Shown piece after piece: positions 47,943-60,000 of a stretch of 64,000 nucleotides of DNA. Below the pieces are notes generated by a model that was not told the DNA's origin, did not search any database, and saw nothing but the letters and a program-made list of their open reading frames with translations. Origin of the DNA: Lucifuga dentata (lineage: Eukaryota > Chordata > Actinopteri > Ophidiiformes > Bythitidae); contig VXCM01000222.1 of NCBI GenBank assembly GCA_014773175.1, forward strand, positions 226,412 through 290,411. The letters are read 5' to 3'. Position 1 is the first letter of the stretch. Each line of letters opens with the position of its first letter. Both the position numbers and the translations under genes were made by a program.

Positions 47943-50026
47943 AAGTGTCAGTATTATCAGGCTGGTTAAGTTTGATATATCACTGATAATGACAATGACA
48001 TATTTGTCACAAATGGGAATGCTATAAATTTATTTATTTAAAATGATGTAGTATTATATAGTATTATATACAGTAAGTATTATACAGAGCAACATACTGT
48101 ATGTCTCACAATATATTACACATATACTCAAACCTATACAACTTTATATGGTATTTTTCTATATTTGGCATGTGTGTTGGTCATCTATAGCACATACAGT
48201 ACATTAGTGAAAATATACAGCATGTGAAACACATACTGCTTAGGTCAAACATAAAGATATTGTTGTTATTTTAATATATATGTATTATATGAGTTACAGT
48301 CTGTACTTATGTTCAGCAGATATAGGCTATAGAGTATATCAACATAATCCAGAAGAGGCTATATAATATATTCATGATCATTTACTGTATATGTTTAGCT
48401 CTCTACTGTAGATGCACATAATGTATGTTTTTTTTAAATTATTATTTTATTACATTTCCTCACATTTCTTATTATAATGGTTTATACCACTGTGCATCTT
48501 GAATGTGTGGAATCTGACTGTTCCACCTGTAGCCTGTTATTAGACTCAACTTATTGTCTAGGTATGTGGAACCAGTTACATGTTCTAATTGTGGCTTTTG
48601 TGTGACTAAAGGCAATGTGTTCGAAGGAAGATGAGTTCCACCAAATGTCAAATAGCGCAACAAGGAAGCTGAAATTACATTGGAAATTTATTAATTTCTT
48701 AGTGGCCTTTGGTGGTTTCCAGTGAAACTAGAATAAGAACTACAATAGGAATAACTTTGATGAGTCATTGCATTTCTAATGGTTCCATACAAATACTAAA
48801 TATGAAATACAATGGAGATTAATAAGAAAAACAACAACCTTTTGGAAAAGTAATATATATATATATATAGTAAATACAACATAGTGCCTGTCAGTTGCTG
48901 ATGAAAGCTATAATCCAAAATTTGTGAATGTAGCATGATGCGCATCTTGCTCGTTAATGTTCTGTAGAAGTTGTATGATAAGACTAAATCAGCAGTCATT
49001 TTGAGAACACAATGGGTTAACTGCCAGATGCTCACGCTTAAACCCAGCAGTGCTAAAGAATCATATTCAAGGTCTAACTTGTTGCATCTCCTCCTTAATC
49101 CATGCTTCAAGTGTTTACTCGTGCATTCTCTCTGCCTGGAAAGCCTCCTTGAAGCAGAGCAGACATATAACAGTGTTCGCCGTTCTAAAATACTGTGAAG
49201 GCGCAGTGTAGATTTATATTATTATAGCTGGGTAGTGGAGGGCAGCACAGGGAATGGAGTACTGACAGTAAATCTAAAGGCCTGGAAGAGGAACAGGAGG
49301 AGCGTGCCCGTAGAAGCGTCTGGGAGGGTGGGACTTATGGCCTATGATGACTCACTGCTTCTCCCTGGTTGGCTCTGATATCTGGCATCTGGAGCTCATT
49401 GACGAAGGCTCCATGGTAACCAGCAGTTGTGGAATTGTAAACAGACTGAGAAGCTGGAAAGCCAAGCATTTCCCCACCATGCAAAGAGGTCTGCCAGCTT
49501 ATTCACACATGCTGGGGTCAAAGGGAGCAGATGAGGCTAAATGACCAGACAGAGTACGAAATAAAGGTTGGAGTCATTGCCCCTTATACAGCACTGTAAA
49601 TGACAGTGAGGGTGTGAAGCTTTCAATGTAAGAGCTATTTCTCTCTCTCTGTAAAAGATAAATATATCAGTCTAATAGTGTATGATGAGCAAAATCTGAC
49701 CAAAAAAGTCCAATATCCTTGTGAACAAAATGTCAGACAGTAAGTGGTTTGGCTTCTGTAACCATCCTCGTTTTCTGCATCATTAATAAAGAATTGAATA
49801 AAATCATTCGATAATACAGCAGCAGTTCCCCAGAGAATTATTTATAGTCTGTAATCTATATAGAATAAAATCTTGCAGTAGTTCCCCCACTTCCAGGAAC
49901 TACCAGCAGTAACCCCATATAAAGTCTGAGTTGCACTGTGAATACGCAGGGTTAGTAAAAATGCAGGTATTGATTCCAGGATGCTAAGTGTACAATTAGC
50001 ATCCAACTCTGCTGAATAATGAAGAC
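47943..50026. other. Intergenic, no gene seen; one STAT site
   Basis: AT-rich with a short (TA)n tract near 48851-48868. A perfect TTCCAGGAA lies at 49891-49899. No exon recognised. Confidence 0.55.
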
Positions 50027-50424
50027 CAGTGCTGGTCCTACACATTAAGTGACATAAGCAGATGCTGTGGGCCCCCTAGTAAAGGTTTGGTTTGGTTATT
50101 CAAAAAAGATTTTGATGGTGTTAGAATTTTTTTTTTTTTTTCTGTTAGAAAACATTTAAATTTTCATTCTCTATTTCTATGGGGTTTTTTTTTTTCCAAT
50201 TCTGTAGTTTCATTTCAAATATTTATTTATTTATGTTCAGTGCATTCATTTATGTGTGGTGTGTTTAGAAAATTGAATTTATTCTACATTGAACTGAATG
50301 TCTGCTAAATTTGTATAAAGTTAGTTTTATGAGACAAAATACTGTCATAATCATATCCCAGATTGGTGGGAGGGCCCAATTTCAAAAATCTTCTTAGGGT
50401 CCCAAAATGTTAGGTCCAGCACTG
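50027..50424. mobile_element. Short hAT-like non-autonomous element
   Basis: The left end CAGTGCTGGTCCTA and the right end TTAGGTCCAGCACTG are inverted copies with one mismatch in the first 14 bases. GGGCCCCC near the left and GGGCCC near the right are also matched. The interior is AT-rich without a frame. Flanking 8-mers do not match, so the target duplication is lost or the borders are slightly off. Confidence 0.6.
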
Positions 50425-52932
50425 ATATGACTCACATTTCAATAGAAAAGTTGACTACACTGGTATAACTATAACTCCTACTTGTAATGCTCATCTATAT
50501 TTGCTTTTTTTTCTTTTTCTTTTTTTTTTTTTTAATCTTTGGGCGGTGACATTTGGACTTTCCTCTGGTGTTTGCCTTCAGTGGAAGTGTACACTTCCAC
50601 AATTGTGACGTCAAATGGGACACAAACTACCACTCCACATAACTTACTAAACCAAACACAGCAGCAGCAGCGTGAGTGGGAATGAAGCCCATAATGGCGG
50701 CCCGATCGTCATGGCGGGACAACACGCAGAAGTTATGCTGGAGTCCACACAATCCCATGTCCTAATTACAACAAAAAGGCTGACATGAATGGATTTTCCC
50801 AGTAAACAGATTGTATTTCATAATAAATCCAACAAGAATGAAAGTTTTATGAGACACTTTTTTTTGTCTCACAAGTCAGTTCTGCTAGTTTTGGGGAAAT
50901 CTAATAAATCCATGGAATCACTGTTTCAGGTTACATGAAGCACAGAAATGCATACTGCACAAAATCAAAGTCAAATGAGTTGCTCACAAATGTCCTAAAG
51001 TGAGACTGGTATATATAGTTTAGGAAAATCTAAATATGTTTGCATCAGCTACGATGTTTGTATGTGCACTTCCACATCTATATGTGTTCCGTGTCAATAA
51101 AGAGCTTGAATGGCAGCACTGGAGCACAAACTTCCTCAGAAAAACCTGATGTGGGTGTCATAATGGTTTCAGGCTGTTACTTTAGAAAGCCAGAGAATGA
51201 GGGCGGCAACACAGAGAAAGAGAAAGGCTGAGGGTGGAGGTTGGGGGGGGTGGNGGGTGTGAGTAGAGTAATGATGACAAATTTATAGCTTTTGTAACCA
51301 CTGTGGCACCTCAGTTGTAGTTCTCTTGAATCATGTTATCCGCTACCAGAAAATTTTGTCTAAGCAGCATATGAAGCTGTCATGCCTTTGATACTTATCC
51401 ACTGAAGACAGACAGGTTTTGACTGTCTATCAGGCAGTGTGGTGTAAATTTTTACACCTTACTTAAATTATCACCTAATTATTTTTAATCAACAATTTTT
51501 TTTCTGTTACAAATAAATGTTGTTACATTGTGACCTCATAGTAGCAAAATTTATGATAAAATAATAGCAAATCATTCTGAAATATATGACAAATGTTTTC
51601 CAAAACTAACTAAAATCCTGTTTATTTCATTTAATCTTATTCTGAAAAAATAAAAAAAGAAAAAAGAAAGACATAGAGGGTTGATTCTGAGCCTAGCATA
51701 GAAAGTTCAAACTCACACTACACCTCAACATACTTCTGCCAACGATACCGGGAAGATTTTATTCCATTTTATTCATAGGAGTCCTTTTTTGAGGTTCCAA
51801 AGAATGCTTCACAGCTGATGATATCATCCTTTGAAGCCAAAGAGGTTCCATGTTAAGGAAATGCTCAAAGTCTAACAAGGTCAAATAAGGTGAGTCAGGT
51901 GGGTGCTGAGCTAGTTAAAAAGCTACAGTCCTGGCTTGCAGCCAACAAGTACATAATCACTACATGGGCTAGTTTTTTTTAAGACCACTGGGTATCTCTG
52001 TACTGGTAAGATATAATAACTTAGCTGAAATTAATGTGTCAGGCTTAGAACTTCTCAATTAACCCTTGTATCTAACATTTACATATCACACCAGCACAAT
52101 GCAAATTACAAAGCAATGTACTTGTAATGTCATCGGCATCATAATGTCCATACAGATGAAACTCTCGTCATACAAATACATGACATTTCATCGTTTCCCT
52201 CTTCCCATGCATGCTGCAATGTAGCTCAGGTTTAAAGGGGAACAACAGACGTGATTATCTGTAGAATTTTCTTCTTCTGTTCCAAGTTTTACAGTTTTTT
52301 CATATTTTCCCTCATTAAAAACTCACATCACATCTCCAAGCGTAAAGGGTATCATCAATCAATCATCCCACTCCATCCTCAATCAGTGATTTGTGCATTT
52401 ATGAAATCTTTTGAATGCTTGATCTGGCTTGGGTTGCTGTCATTTATGGAGCAAGCTTCTGAATGTTAATTTAATGTAACTATGCAAGTTTATAATCAGC
52501 ACATCACCGAGGAAAAAATGTTCATCTGGACCACTTGCAGAGCACAAATGACCTGAGAGACCCTTCAGCTCTTTAAACCCTCTGCACTGAGCCCGACTGG
52601 CTGAGAGGAAACAGTAAAGTGCTGTGGAAGCAGGTAGAAGCAGAAGACTCAGCGCTCCTTCCCGTAATTATGTTGGAAATGGAGGATATTGTAGATTCCC
52701 TTTCATCCATCATTTTAGCAGTTTGCAGTAAATGTGCACGAATTTCTGGCTGTGGGCTCTCTTGACATTTTTGATATGAGGCACAAGGGAAACGTGTGTT
52801 CATGGGAGTCACGCTAAATATTGTCAGGGCCCTGTGAAACTACGCCAAGGCAAGTCTTTAAATCATTAGGTACTCATCACAGGCATCATTAGATTAAAAA
52901 TGATTTATTTTTCCCATAAATACATATATTTA

Positions 52933-52975
<43 letters not shown>

Positions 52976-53671
52976 TACAGAGAGAGAGCTTTTTCAGAGG
53001 CCTAAAATCCTAAAAAAAAAAATAAAAATGACCGACAATAATTCTCACTACACAAGAAATCTGCCATAATTCATAGTGCAGCTGAATATCACCAAATATC
53101 AACTCTGCGCTTGTGCTCACACATACATTAATCATGTCATGGCTTTAATATAGCACACATTGTTTTTGTTGGCTGACGCCTGTCTACATTCTCATGGGAC
53201 TCATTACGCAGGTGACTACACGTGACTTCATTCTGTGATCTAACTTAAGAATGCATTGTTCCACTAGTTGGCAACACGCCATTTTATTACTTGTTACGTC
53301 TAGTATGTGCAAAGTGTAAATTAAAATGATCTCTTTGAATTCCAATGAGCTTATCCGAACAGGCTAGTGTGTTTTCAACTTTGTGTGTTGTGTGTGTGTG
53401 TTTATCAGTGTCAGCTGACACTTGCAGAGAATCCAGTGAGTCATTCTTTCTAAAAGTGGTTACCTCACTTCTTCAGAAAACTGAGCGTTCATTGTTATCG
53501 TGCAGTTCTGGTGTATTTAGTTCGAAGTGGCACTTAACTCGTTTATTAGAGGAAGAGATAACAGAGACAGATGTGTGGTCATCGTTTCTTGATGACACTC
53601 AAGAATTAGAAGAGAGGAATTTGTGGAAAAGAAAAGCAAATTAATAAATGAAAGAGACTGTAGCTTGATAT
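50425..53671. other. Intergenic, no gene seen
   Basis: Contains a G-rich tract with N (51241-51260) and a composite (CA)n(GA)n microsatellite at 52933-52987. The minus-strand frame at 52573-52812 shows no family resemblance. Confidence 0.6.
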
Positions 53672-54130
53672 GTGGAACTGGTTCTGACCTTTAGAGTCCT
53701 TTCAGGTCAGTCTCCAATGTATATTAGTGAGCTACTCCAACCCTATGTCAGCAACAGGTCTCTGAGGTCATCTGATCAGGGTGTGTTTGTTCCATGCTCC
53801 AGACTTCAAACTAGGAAGATTGTGTGTTTCAGGTTGTTGTTGCCCCTAAACTGTGGACTCTCTGCCTTTGGACATTAGAACAGTGGACACTTTTAAAACA
53901 AAAAGCTCAAGATCTATTTGTTTCGGTCAGCTTTTGGCCAGCTAATGAACCCTATTTTACCTTGATGTTTTTTATTGAATTTGTTGATTTTTTAAATGTT
54001 TTTACTCCCTATTTTTATTATTTTTATTTGATTCTTAATTTCAGTTGTTTTAAATTTGTTATGTCGTGTCATTTTTGGAAAGCACTTTGTAATGCCTGTC
54101 TTGAAAGGTGCTGCAGATGTAAATTTTTAT
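53672..54130 (+). mobile_element. Decayed L2/Rex1-type LINE: end of reverse transcriptase frame and 3' UTR
   Basis: One frame reads ISELLQPYVSNRSLRSSDQG. After a frameshift near 53830 another reads VVAPKLWTLCLW and LLKQKAQDLF, the order seen at the C-terminus of fish L2-like LINEs (..RSSDQ..L..APKLWN.LP..FK..LKT.LF). The 3' UTR ends AGCACTTTGTAATGCC...GAAAGGTGCTGCAGATGTAAAT, a variant of the tail at 12632-12966. It lies just beyond the socs3 3' end. Frameshifted and inactive. Confidence 0.75.
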
Positions 54131-54289
54131 TTACTTACTGTAAATGTAATATTACCATAATATATGTAAAGATGCACGCATATAATGTGCAGCGTGCAGC
54201 CAAGTTCACTCAGTGAAACACCAACATCAAACCAAAACACCAACAATCTGATGTGTATGTCAAAAAACAAAGCAAGGAGAACATATTTC

Positions 54290-55411
54290 ATAGAAAAATA
54301 GTGCTCTTTATTATAAATTAATGAAATATTCATGTGAATATAAATAAGTGCAAATTTGTATCAGTCTTTTTGCTTCATAATTTCTGAAATATCTTCAAGC
54401 ATCCTCAGCCAGAGGTTTGGCTGGCAAAGTTACATCTTTATAAAAGACAACAAAAACAGATTGACCATTTTATCTTCACTAATGTAAACATTGTTTTAAG
54501 AGAAGACAGTAAAATAAGATTCTGGTTCTTCTCCTTATTTGGGGAAGAGAGTTTTTTCATATTTAACACATTCATTTGCAAGCAACCAGTGTCCTGCCTG
54601 TGCCACAAATATAACCACATTTATCTGTTTATGTTTCCTCTGCCATACAAAAGTGTGTCAGGATCTATATGCTTCAGCAGTGACACTCTTCTCTCAAGTA
54701 AGATCCTGTTGGACTCAAACACTCTAATCTCTGTATTTTCAGTTCCAAAATTTGCAAATGAAGGTACATTCTGATAATAAAAAGTTCAGCCCTTTACCAT
54801 TATGGCTGGTACAAATATGCACTGACTAGGCCACCAATGTCTACTAAGTTTTAATCTACTTTTCCAATCCTCTGTAAATTTCCAGCGTGCAGTTGGTCAG
54901 AGACCCCAGGATGCTGGACGGACATGTTCTAGTACATCCAGGATTGGGGTCTGTGATGATCATCCAATGTCAGTAAAAGCCAGTCTGATCATAAAAGCCA
55001 GTCCAGTTTTAATGGATGATCACTTGTTTGAGGCTGATGTGTGCCTCACAGCAACGTGGTTAGCAGCAGCAGAGGGAACCTGTGCATCATCAGAGTCTAG
55101 ACAGATGACTGTGAGCCTCACTTCAGATTTCAGTAGTTCTCATTCTGTTAATTTAATTCTCAGTCCAGTGGTTCTTTCTGAAATATGGAACCAGAGTTCT
55201 GTGAGAACTAAAGGCGACTTGTCGGTAGAAAGCTGTTCCTTCTGATGAGCTCAGTGCTGGGCTTTACAGATCAAGCCTCCTTCCCATGATTGTGCCAGCT
55301 TGTCTGCATCATCATCCAGACACCCTGCATGTCTTTGCCCCTTCCTAAGAACATGACTTTAACAGAAGCCATTAGCTTTCTTCATATTCCAAGAGCATCA
55401 GTCTACCACTT
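54290..55411 (-). promoter_or_regulatory. socs3: socs3 3' UTR with poly(A) signal
   Basis: Read on the minus strand, an AATAAA lies at 54307-54312, about 1.1 kb after the stop. This suits the long 3' UTR usual for socs3. The LINE remnant at 53672-54130 begins just beyond. No intron is apparent. Confidence 0.55.
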
Positions 55412-56044
55412 CTAGATGGGAGCATCATACTCCTGGAGGAACTCTTTAAGAGGATGCGGGAGCTGGTCTCTTTTAGAAGAAATGTCCAAGTGTCCATTAA
55501 CTGTTTTCCTGCACAGGTGCTGCAGTGTGGACAAGCTACAGGTCAGAGGCTTTATGAGTTCCAGGGGGATCTTCTCCCCTCCAGAGTAAATGTAGTATAT
55601 ATTCCCACCGCGTGTGTTCCCCACAGATAAAGCTGTTTTGTTCTGTGACATGTAATAATGGATCAGCTTGAGGATGCAGTCAAAGTGGGGAACAGACTGT
55701 ATACTCTTAGGGTCTGTTTGCAAAAAGAAAGAAGCAGTGTCACTCTGGATACGCAGGTTCTTGGTGCCCGACGCCGTCTTCACGCTGAGGGTGAACAGGT
55801 GTCGGTTGTCTGAGCTGTCCCGGATGAGGAATGTGCCGGTGGTCTCAGAGGACAGCAAGGCGTTGGCCTCTTTACCACTGATGGCGGCCCAGTAAAAGCC
55901 ACTCTCCTGGAGTTTATGGATGGTGGTGACAACCATCTGGTACTGCATCTTGGAGGTGAAGGTCTTGTAACGGTGAGGCAGCCGCATGTTGGAGTCCAAG
56001 GGGCTGCTGCTCATTGCGGAGTCAAACTTGCTGTGAGTTACCAT
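55412..56044 (-). CDS. socs3: Suppressor of cytokine signalling 3
   Basis: SOCS3 is a cytosolic feedback inhibitor. It binds phosphotyrosines on gp130-type receptors, blocks JAK1/JAK2/TYK2 with its kinase inhibitory region, and recruits elongin B/C-CUL5 for ubiquitination. The 210-residue frame is a single exon, as in other vertebrates. The kinase inhibitory region is at about 26-40 (YKTF..K..YQ), and the extended SH2 helix follows. The SH2 domain spans about 50-165, with FLIRDSS at 72-78 (R75 is the expected phosphate-binding arginine). The SOCS box at about 171-210 contains TLQHLCRK and LPHPLKEFL, ending in YDAPI. The PEST insert between HYYM and YYIYSGG is about 17 residues, against about 36 in human, which largely explains 210 versus 225 residues. 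The start ATG has a strong context (GCCATGG) and no upstream ATG occurs in the inferred leader. Confidence 0.98.
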   Translation of the reverse strand: MVTHSKFDSAMSSSPLDSNMRLPHRYKTFTSKMQYQMVVTTIHKLQESGFYWAAISGKEANALLSSETTGTFLIRDSSDNRHLFTLSVKTASGTKNLRIQSDTASFFLQTDPKSIQSVPHFDCILKLIHYYMSQNKTALSVGNTRGGNIYYIYSGGEKIPLELIKPLTCSLSTLQHLCRKTVNGHLDISSKRDQLPHPLKEFLQEYDAPI

Positions 56045-56199
56045 GGCTCTGTGCCCAAACTCTGGACTTCCTGGTGAGCACTGGGCACCACACAGACAAG
56101 AGAAGAAGAGGTCAAACTGAGGTTCACTGCACCCAGAAGTGGGGGTTGTTCAGGAGGGCAAGAGAAGGTCAATGCTCAGCTTGTCTGGAAATAAAACAC
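56045..56199 (-). other. socs3: socs3 exon 2 5' UTR
   Basis: The minus strand shows an excellent acceptor, a pyrimidine tract ending TGTCTTTTCAG, with the AG at plus positions 56200-56201. Exon 2 would therefore begin at 56199, 155 bases before the ATG. No ATG occurs in this leader. Confidence 0.75.
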
Positions 56200-56762
56200 C
56201 TGAAAAGACAAGAGAGAAGAGGAGGATTAGAACTCAGGATGGAACAGATGAACGCTGGGGGGTTTAAGGACTGATGCTACAAAAACCAAAATTTTGTTTT
56301 ATCATGTTTAACCACATATTGCAGATCATTTGTGGTCCATCAGAGTAATCCCCAAGGAGCTGTTAGGGAAACATTTTTGTACTTTTCTAAGAGCCATGTT
56401 TAGGGAAATTGTCCCAGTGCACCATAACTGTTTGCCCTCTAGAAACTAAAACAAACAAAAACCTTCTTTAATACTTATAAGACCTTTCTCATATTGTATT
56501 AAGACTATCTTTGGCAAAAGTACTTCTATTTAACTTGTAACAATTTCGGGGAAGCTTTTTTTTTTTTTTTTTTTTTTGATTTATCTGCAGGCACCACGGT
56601 CAGTTTCAGTAAAGACAACGTAATCCCGATTGCGCAATATTCATGCCCTGACCGGCTCCACTAAACACACTCACAGCGCCCATGACAACATTTATCCACT
56701 TAAAGAATTCTATTTTAAAGTCAGAAAATAAGTGTTGAGTGAAGAAAAGAACCGATCCTTAC
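56200..56762 (-). other. socs3: socs3 intron 1
   Basis: Bounded by donor AAAG|GTAAGG (GT at plus 56762-56761) and the acceptor at 56200. The roughly 560-base size and position inside the 5' UTR match the two-exon layout of vertebrate SOCS3. A 23-base poly-T lies inside. Confidence 0.7.
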
Positions 56763-56945
56763 CTTTAATGTGTTTCCAAGCTGCTTTCAATTAAATCCAA
56801 GTCTTCCTGTCTCTGTAGATGGAGCTGTTCACAGTTGTCCGATAAGGATAAAAATGTTCCGAAGGTATTTTTGGTGGTGTGTTTAAGAGTTTTGAATAGT
56901 TTGATCGGTGTGTGTCGTCCCGTGTGCTTCTCTGTGTCTGCGCTG
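56763..56945 (-). other. socs3: socs3 non-coding exon 1 (5' end approximate)
   Basis: The 3' border is the strong donor at 56763/56762. The start is estimated near 56945 from the distance to the STAT site; no TATA box is evident. The span contains no ATG on the minus strand, as expected for a leader. Confidence 0.55.
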
Positions 56946-57019
56946 GTAGTAAATGAAGCGCTCTGTTGAGAGGAGGAGCTCTCCTATGTGTTAGGTGGCT
57001 CCTCCTCCTCCTCCTCTAT

Positions 57020-57028
57020 TCCAGGAAC
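57020..57028 (-). promoter_or_regulatory. socs3: socs3 promoter STAT site
   Basis: TTCCAGGAA is a perfect palindromic STAT3/STAT5 site, about 75-80 bases upstream of the estimated transcription start. Mammalian Socs3 promoters carry the same motif near -70, where it gives STAT-dependent induction (established). A run of CTCC triplets lies between it and the start. Confidence 0.75.
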
Positions 57029-60000
57029 CCTGGCAGATTGACAGGAAGCTTTTATTTTTTTAAGGATTCCTGCTATGTCCCCTCCCTCTGCTCTTCTCCC
57101 AAAATGAAGTTATGGACAGAGAGTTCCAAGCAATACTTTCCTCCTTACTATTCCTCACTACTACGTATCTCTAAAGTGGTATGTAGACACTTTGAGGAAG
57201 AGGTTATGATCGGAGAATTTAAAAATCCAGACAACAATAATAAAATCATCATATGTAGTTTCACGTCTGATGTACTGTAGTTAAATTTACTCTAGTTCAG
57301 AAGAATTATAGAGTATTGGTGCAGTTCCGTAGAGGGCGCCAGTATTTTTTTTGGAACTGGTCCACAATGACTGTTTATTCACACAAGCAACAGCTGGTAT
57401 CCAAGGCCGGCAGAGTATTTATTCATTGTTGTTAAGTTTTATATGTGTTTTCCCTGAAGTGGTTACAGCTATGTTTTAAGATCTGTTTCAAAAAGGTTAT
57501 TAAAGCAGGGAAGTACAATTCCCAAATGTGCTTTGTTAAAAAGACATTATATTTACACTATAAACGACGGGAAAACTTTTTTTTTTTTTTTTTTTTTNTT
57601 TTTTTTTTTTTTTTTTTGTACAATTAAATTTATGGGTGTATAAGTTCTGGTGATATTTAATTTGGTTAGTCTAGTTTAGATATTCTGTTGTGGTGTCCTT
57701 ATTTGGCAATGAACCAAATTCCAACCTACCAGCAATCCTAAATTAACAATAACTCGTAATTTCCTTACTGACATCACTTGATGATAACTATAATATCAGT
57801 ATTAGACATTTCAAAGGAAGCGTGAGTTAAGATCCTCAGTTTAATCTCTTTAGCAACATGCATGTGACTGATAAAGTGCTCATACTACACATGGCTCCCT
57901 CCCTGCTGACTCAGCTGTGATCACCATCAGCCTCAGGTGGTGTTAACTCCAGGCTACGCTGACATGTCAGCGTATCCTTCCTATAACCACCTCTTTCTTT
58001 TACTCATCAGTTGAAGGGCGCCATTTACGATGCGAGAGCCTGCAAGTGAAAAAAAACCTGAACTGTGGTTGAAAAGAGAGTCCTCAGAGAAGGATTCAGA
58101 GCATCTGTTTTGGCATTAGTTTTTTTTCCCAAACCTCTGTTTGGGAGGTGGAGGAAGGGANGGGGGGGGGGGCATTGACGCCACAGAGCCTGATGGGCTT
58201 TGGTAAATGCCAGCTGTGTCCACAGAGGTGAGTCAGGTGTTGTCTGATTCAGACTTCAGTACGAAGGGGGTAGAGAAATCACTAGAATAACCCCGTAACA
58301 AGTCCACTTGTTTCCAGAAAATCTATTGTGTCATCATTGTGAGCCATGCAATCAGCATCCAAACTCTCCTGGGGCCTCAGTGGAAGTCAATAGAAGGAAA
58401 GGAGCAGAGAGTTGGCTTAAATGGGAAAGAAAAAGTGTGCTAGTAGTGTGTTTTAGCATGCCGTGTCTCAGTGGAAACTACTGTGCACATCATTATAGTA
58501 CTATTGGGCTTTTCAGCATCGATTGAATACTTTTATTGAGCAAAAAGCACTTTAATTTCCCAAGTAGGGTCCATTTGTGATGGAGGGGAATGGAATGACC
58601 TAAATGAGCTACATATGGAGGGCAGCAAAAGAGAAAACAAGATCTGCTGCCAGACATCAAGAAAAGAAGACTGGCAGTATTTAAGTGAATAGGTCAAACC
58701 TCAAACGGTCCGTCTGATGAACCAACTGACCTGCAGCCGAGAAACTTCCTAGTCTGTGTAATCATAGCGCACTGTGGGACTCTGGCTGAACATCTGAGGT
58801 TCAGGATGGGAGGCTTGGCCAAAATGATAGATTTGGCTGTGTCTCTGTGTGTGTGTGTTATTTCTAGTGGGTTTAAGAATGAAAACAAAAAGCTATAACA
58901 CCTTTTGTTCATTTTTTTGGATTTACCTTTTAATTAGGAGACTTGTAGTTCGCCCATATCTTCAATCAAAGGTACGTTAATAGTCTAAAGTCCACAATTT
59001 TTTCCTGTTTTGGAAGGTGAATCAAGGTCTTGCATGATAGCTTGTTGGTCTAAACCACTCTGTTTAGTGGAAAAGGCAGCTGTTTAGGTTTTCCCACACT
59101 GACTCAGAAATTTACCCTAGCTCATGGTTCCCGTAAACCCACTGGGGATAAGGAAAAAGTGGATTTTTTGACTGGAAAGAGGAGTGAAAAGCATAAAAAT
59201 GTTATTCGACAAAATATTTTTGTGCTGGTTGGTTTAGCAATATTTCACTGAGCATGGAGATCTTTTAAGAACTGCGTTCTTTGCCAGTTTTATTAAATTA
59301 TTTGTGGTCTTAGCAATTACAAAGGCGCCACTTATTGTTTGCACAGCTGAGCATAGTTTGAGCCCTGAATTCAGGTCGAATGAACAACATCTGAGCAAAT
59401 GTTATTTATTGAATATCTCTATGAAAGGTCACATCCATGACGTAAAACTGAAATCTTGTTTGTTTTTTTAAGTCAGTCTTAACCTAAAAACAAAGGGTCA
59501 TTTTTGTAGCATTACTGTCATTAGTAGCTGGCGTTGAGCTGAGATATGCAGGAAGGTTCCTGGAATATCAGTCAATCTAATTCCTGTTAGCACAATATCA
59601 GTAACGTGTGCAGTAACTTCACTTCCTGTCTCGATGGTTTTTAAAGTCACAATTTGCATTGCTGTTTCCCATTCACCACCGTATGACTGTGCAACTTCCT
59701 TGTTGCTTGGGAAAGACCATTCTGTGTGATTACTAATCATCCAGTAAGATTTTCCTGTTTCTCTCTCTCTCTCTCTCTCTGGTTTTCTGTCAGTGTGTCA
59801 GTGTCACCCTTTGTTCGTTTTTGTGAATTATGGGAAGTAATTATGTTGTGACAACCACAGTTGAGAAGCCAGCAATTGTGTTTTTTTTTAAATATGCAAA
59901 TCAACATATGAATGAAACAAATATTCACCAACTCAGTTATGACCTGAATATCGAGATGTGTGTGTTCACTGTTAATGTATTTAGCATGCCTTATGGTGGA

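Noticed and set aside
53672..54216. Overlapping frames that look like a host gene
   Set aside because: They are frameshifted pieces of an L2-like LINE reverse transcriptase end followed by its 3' UTR.
55668..56274. Plus-strand frames of 75 and 86 codons at the socs3 locus
   Set aside because: Antisense shadows of the socs3 coding exon and leader.
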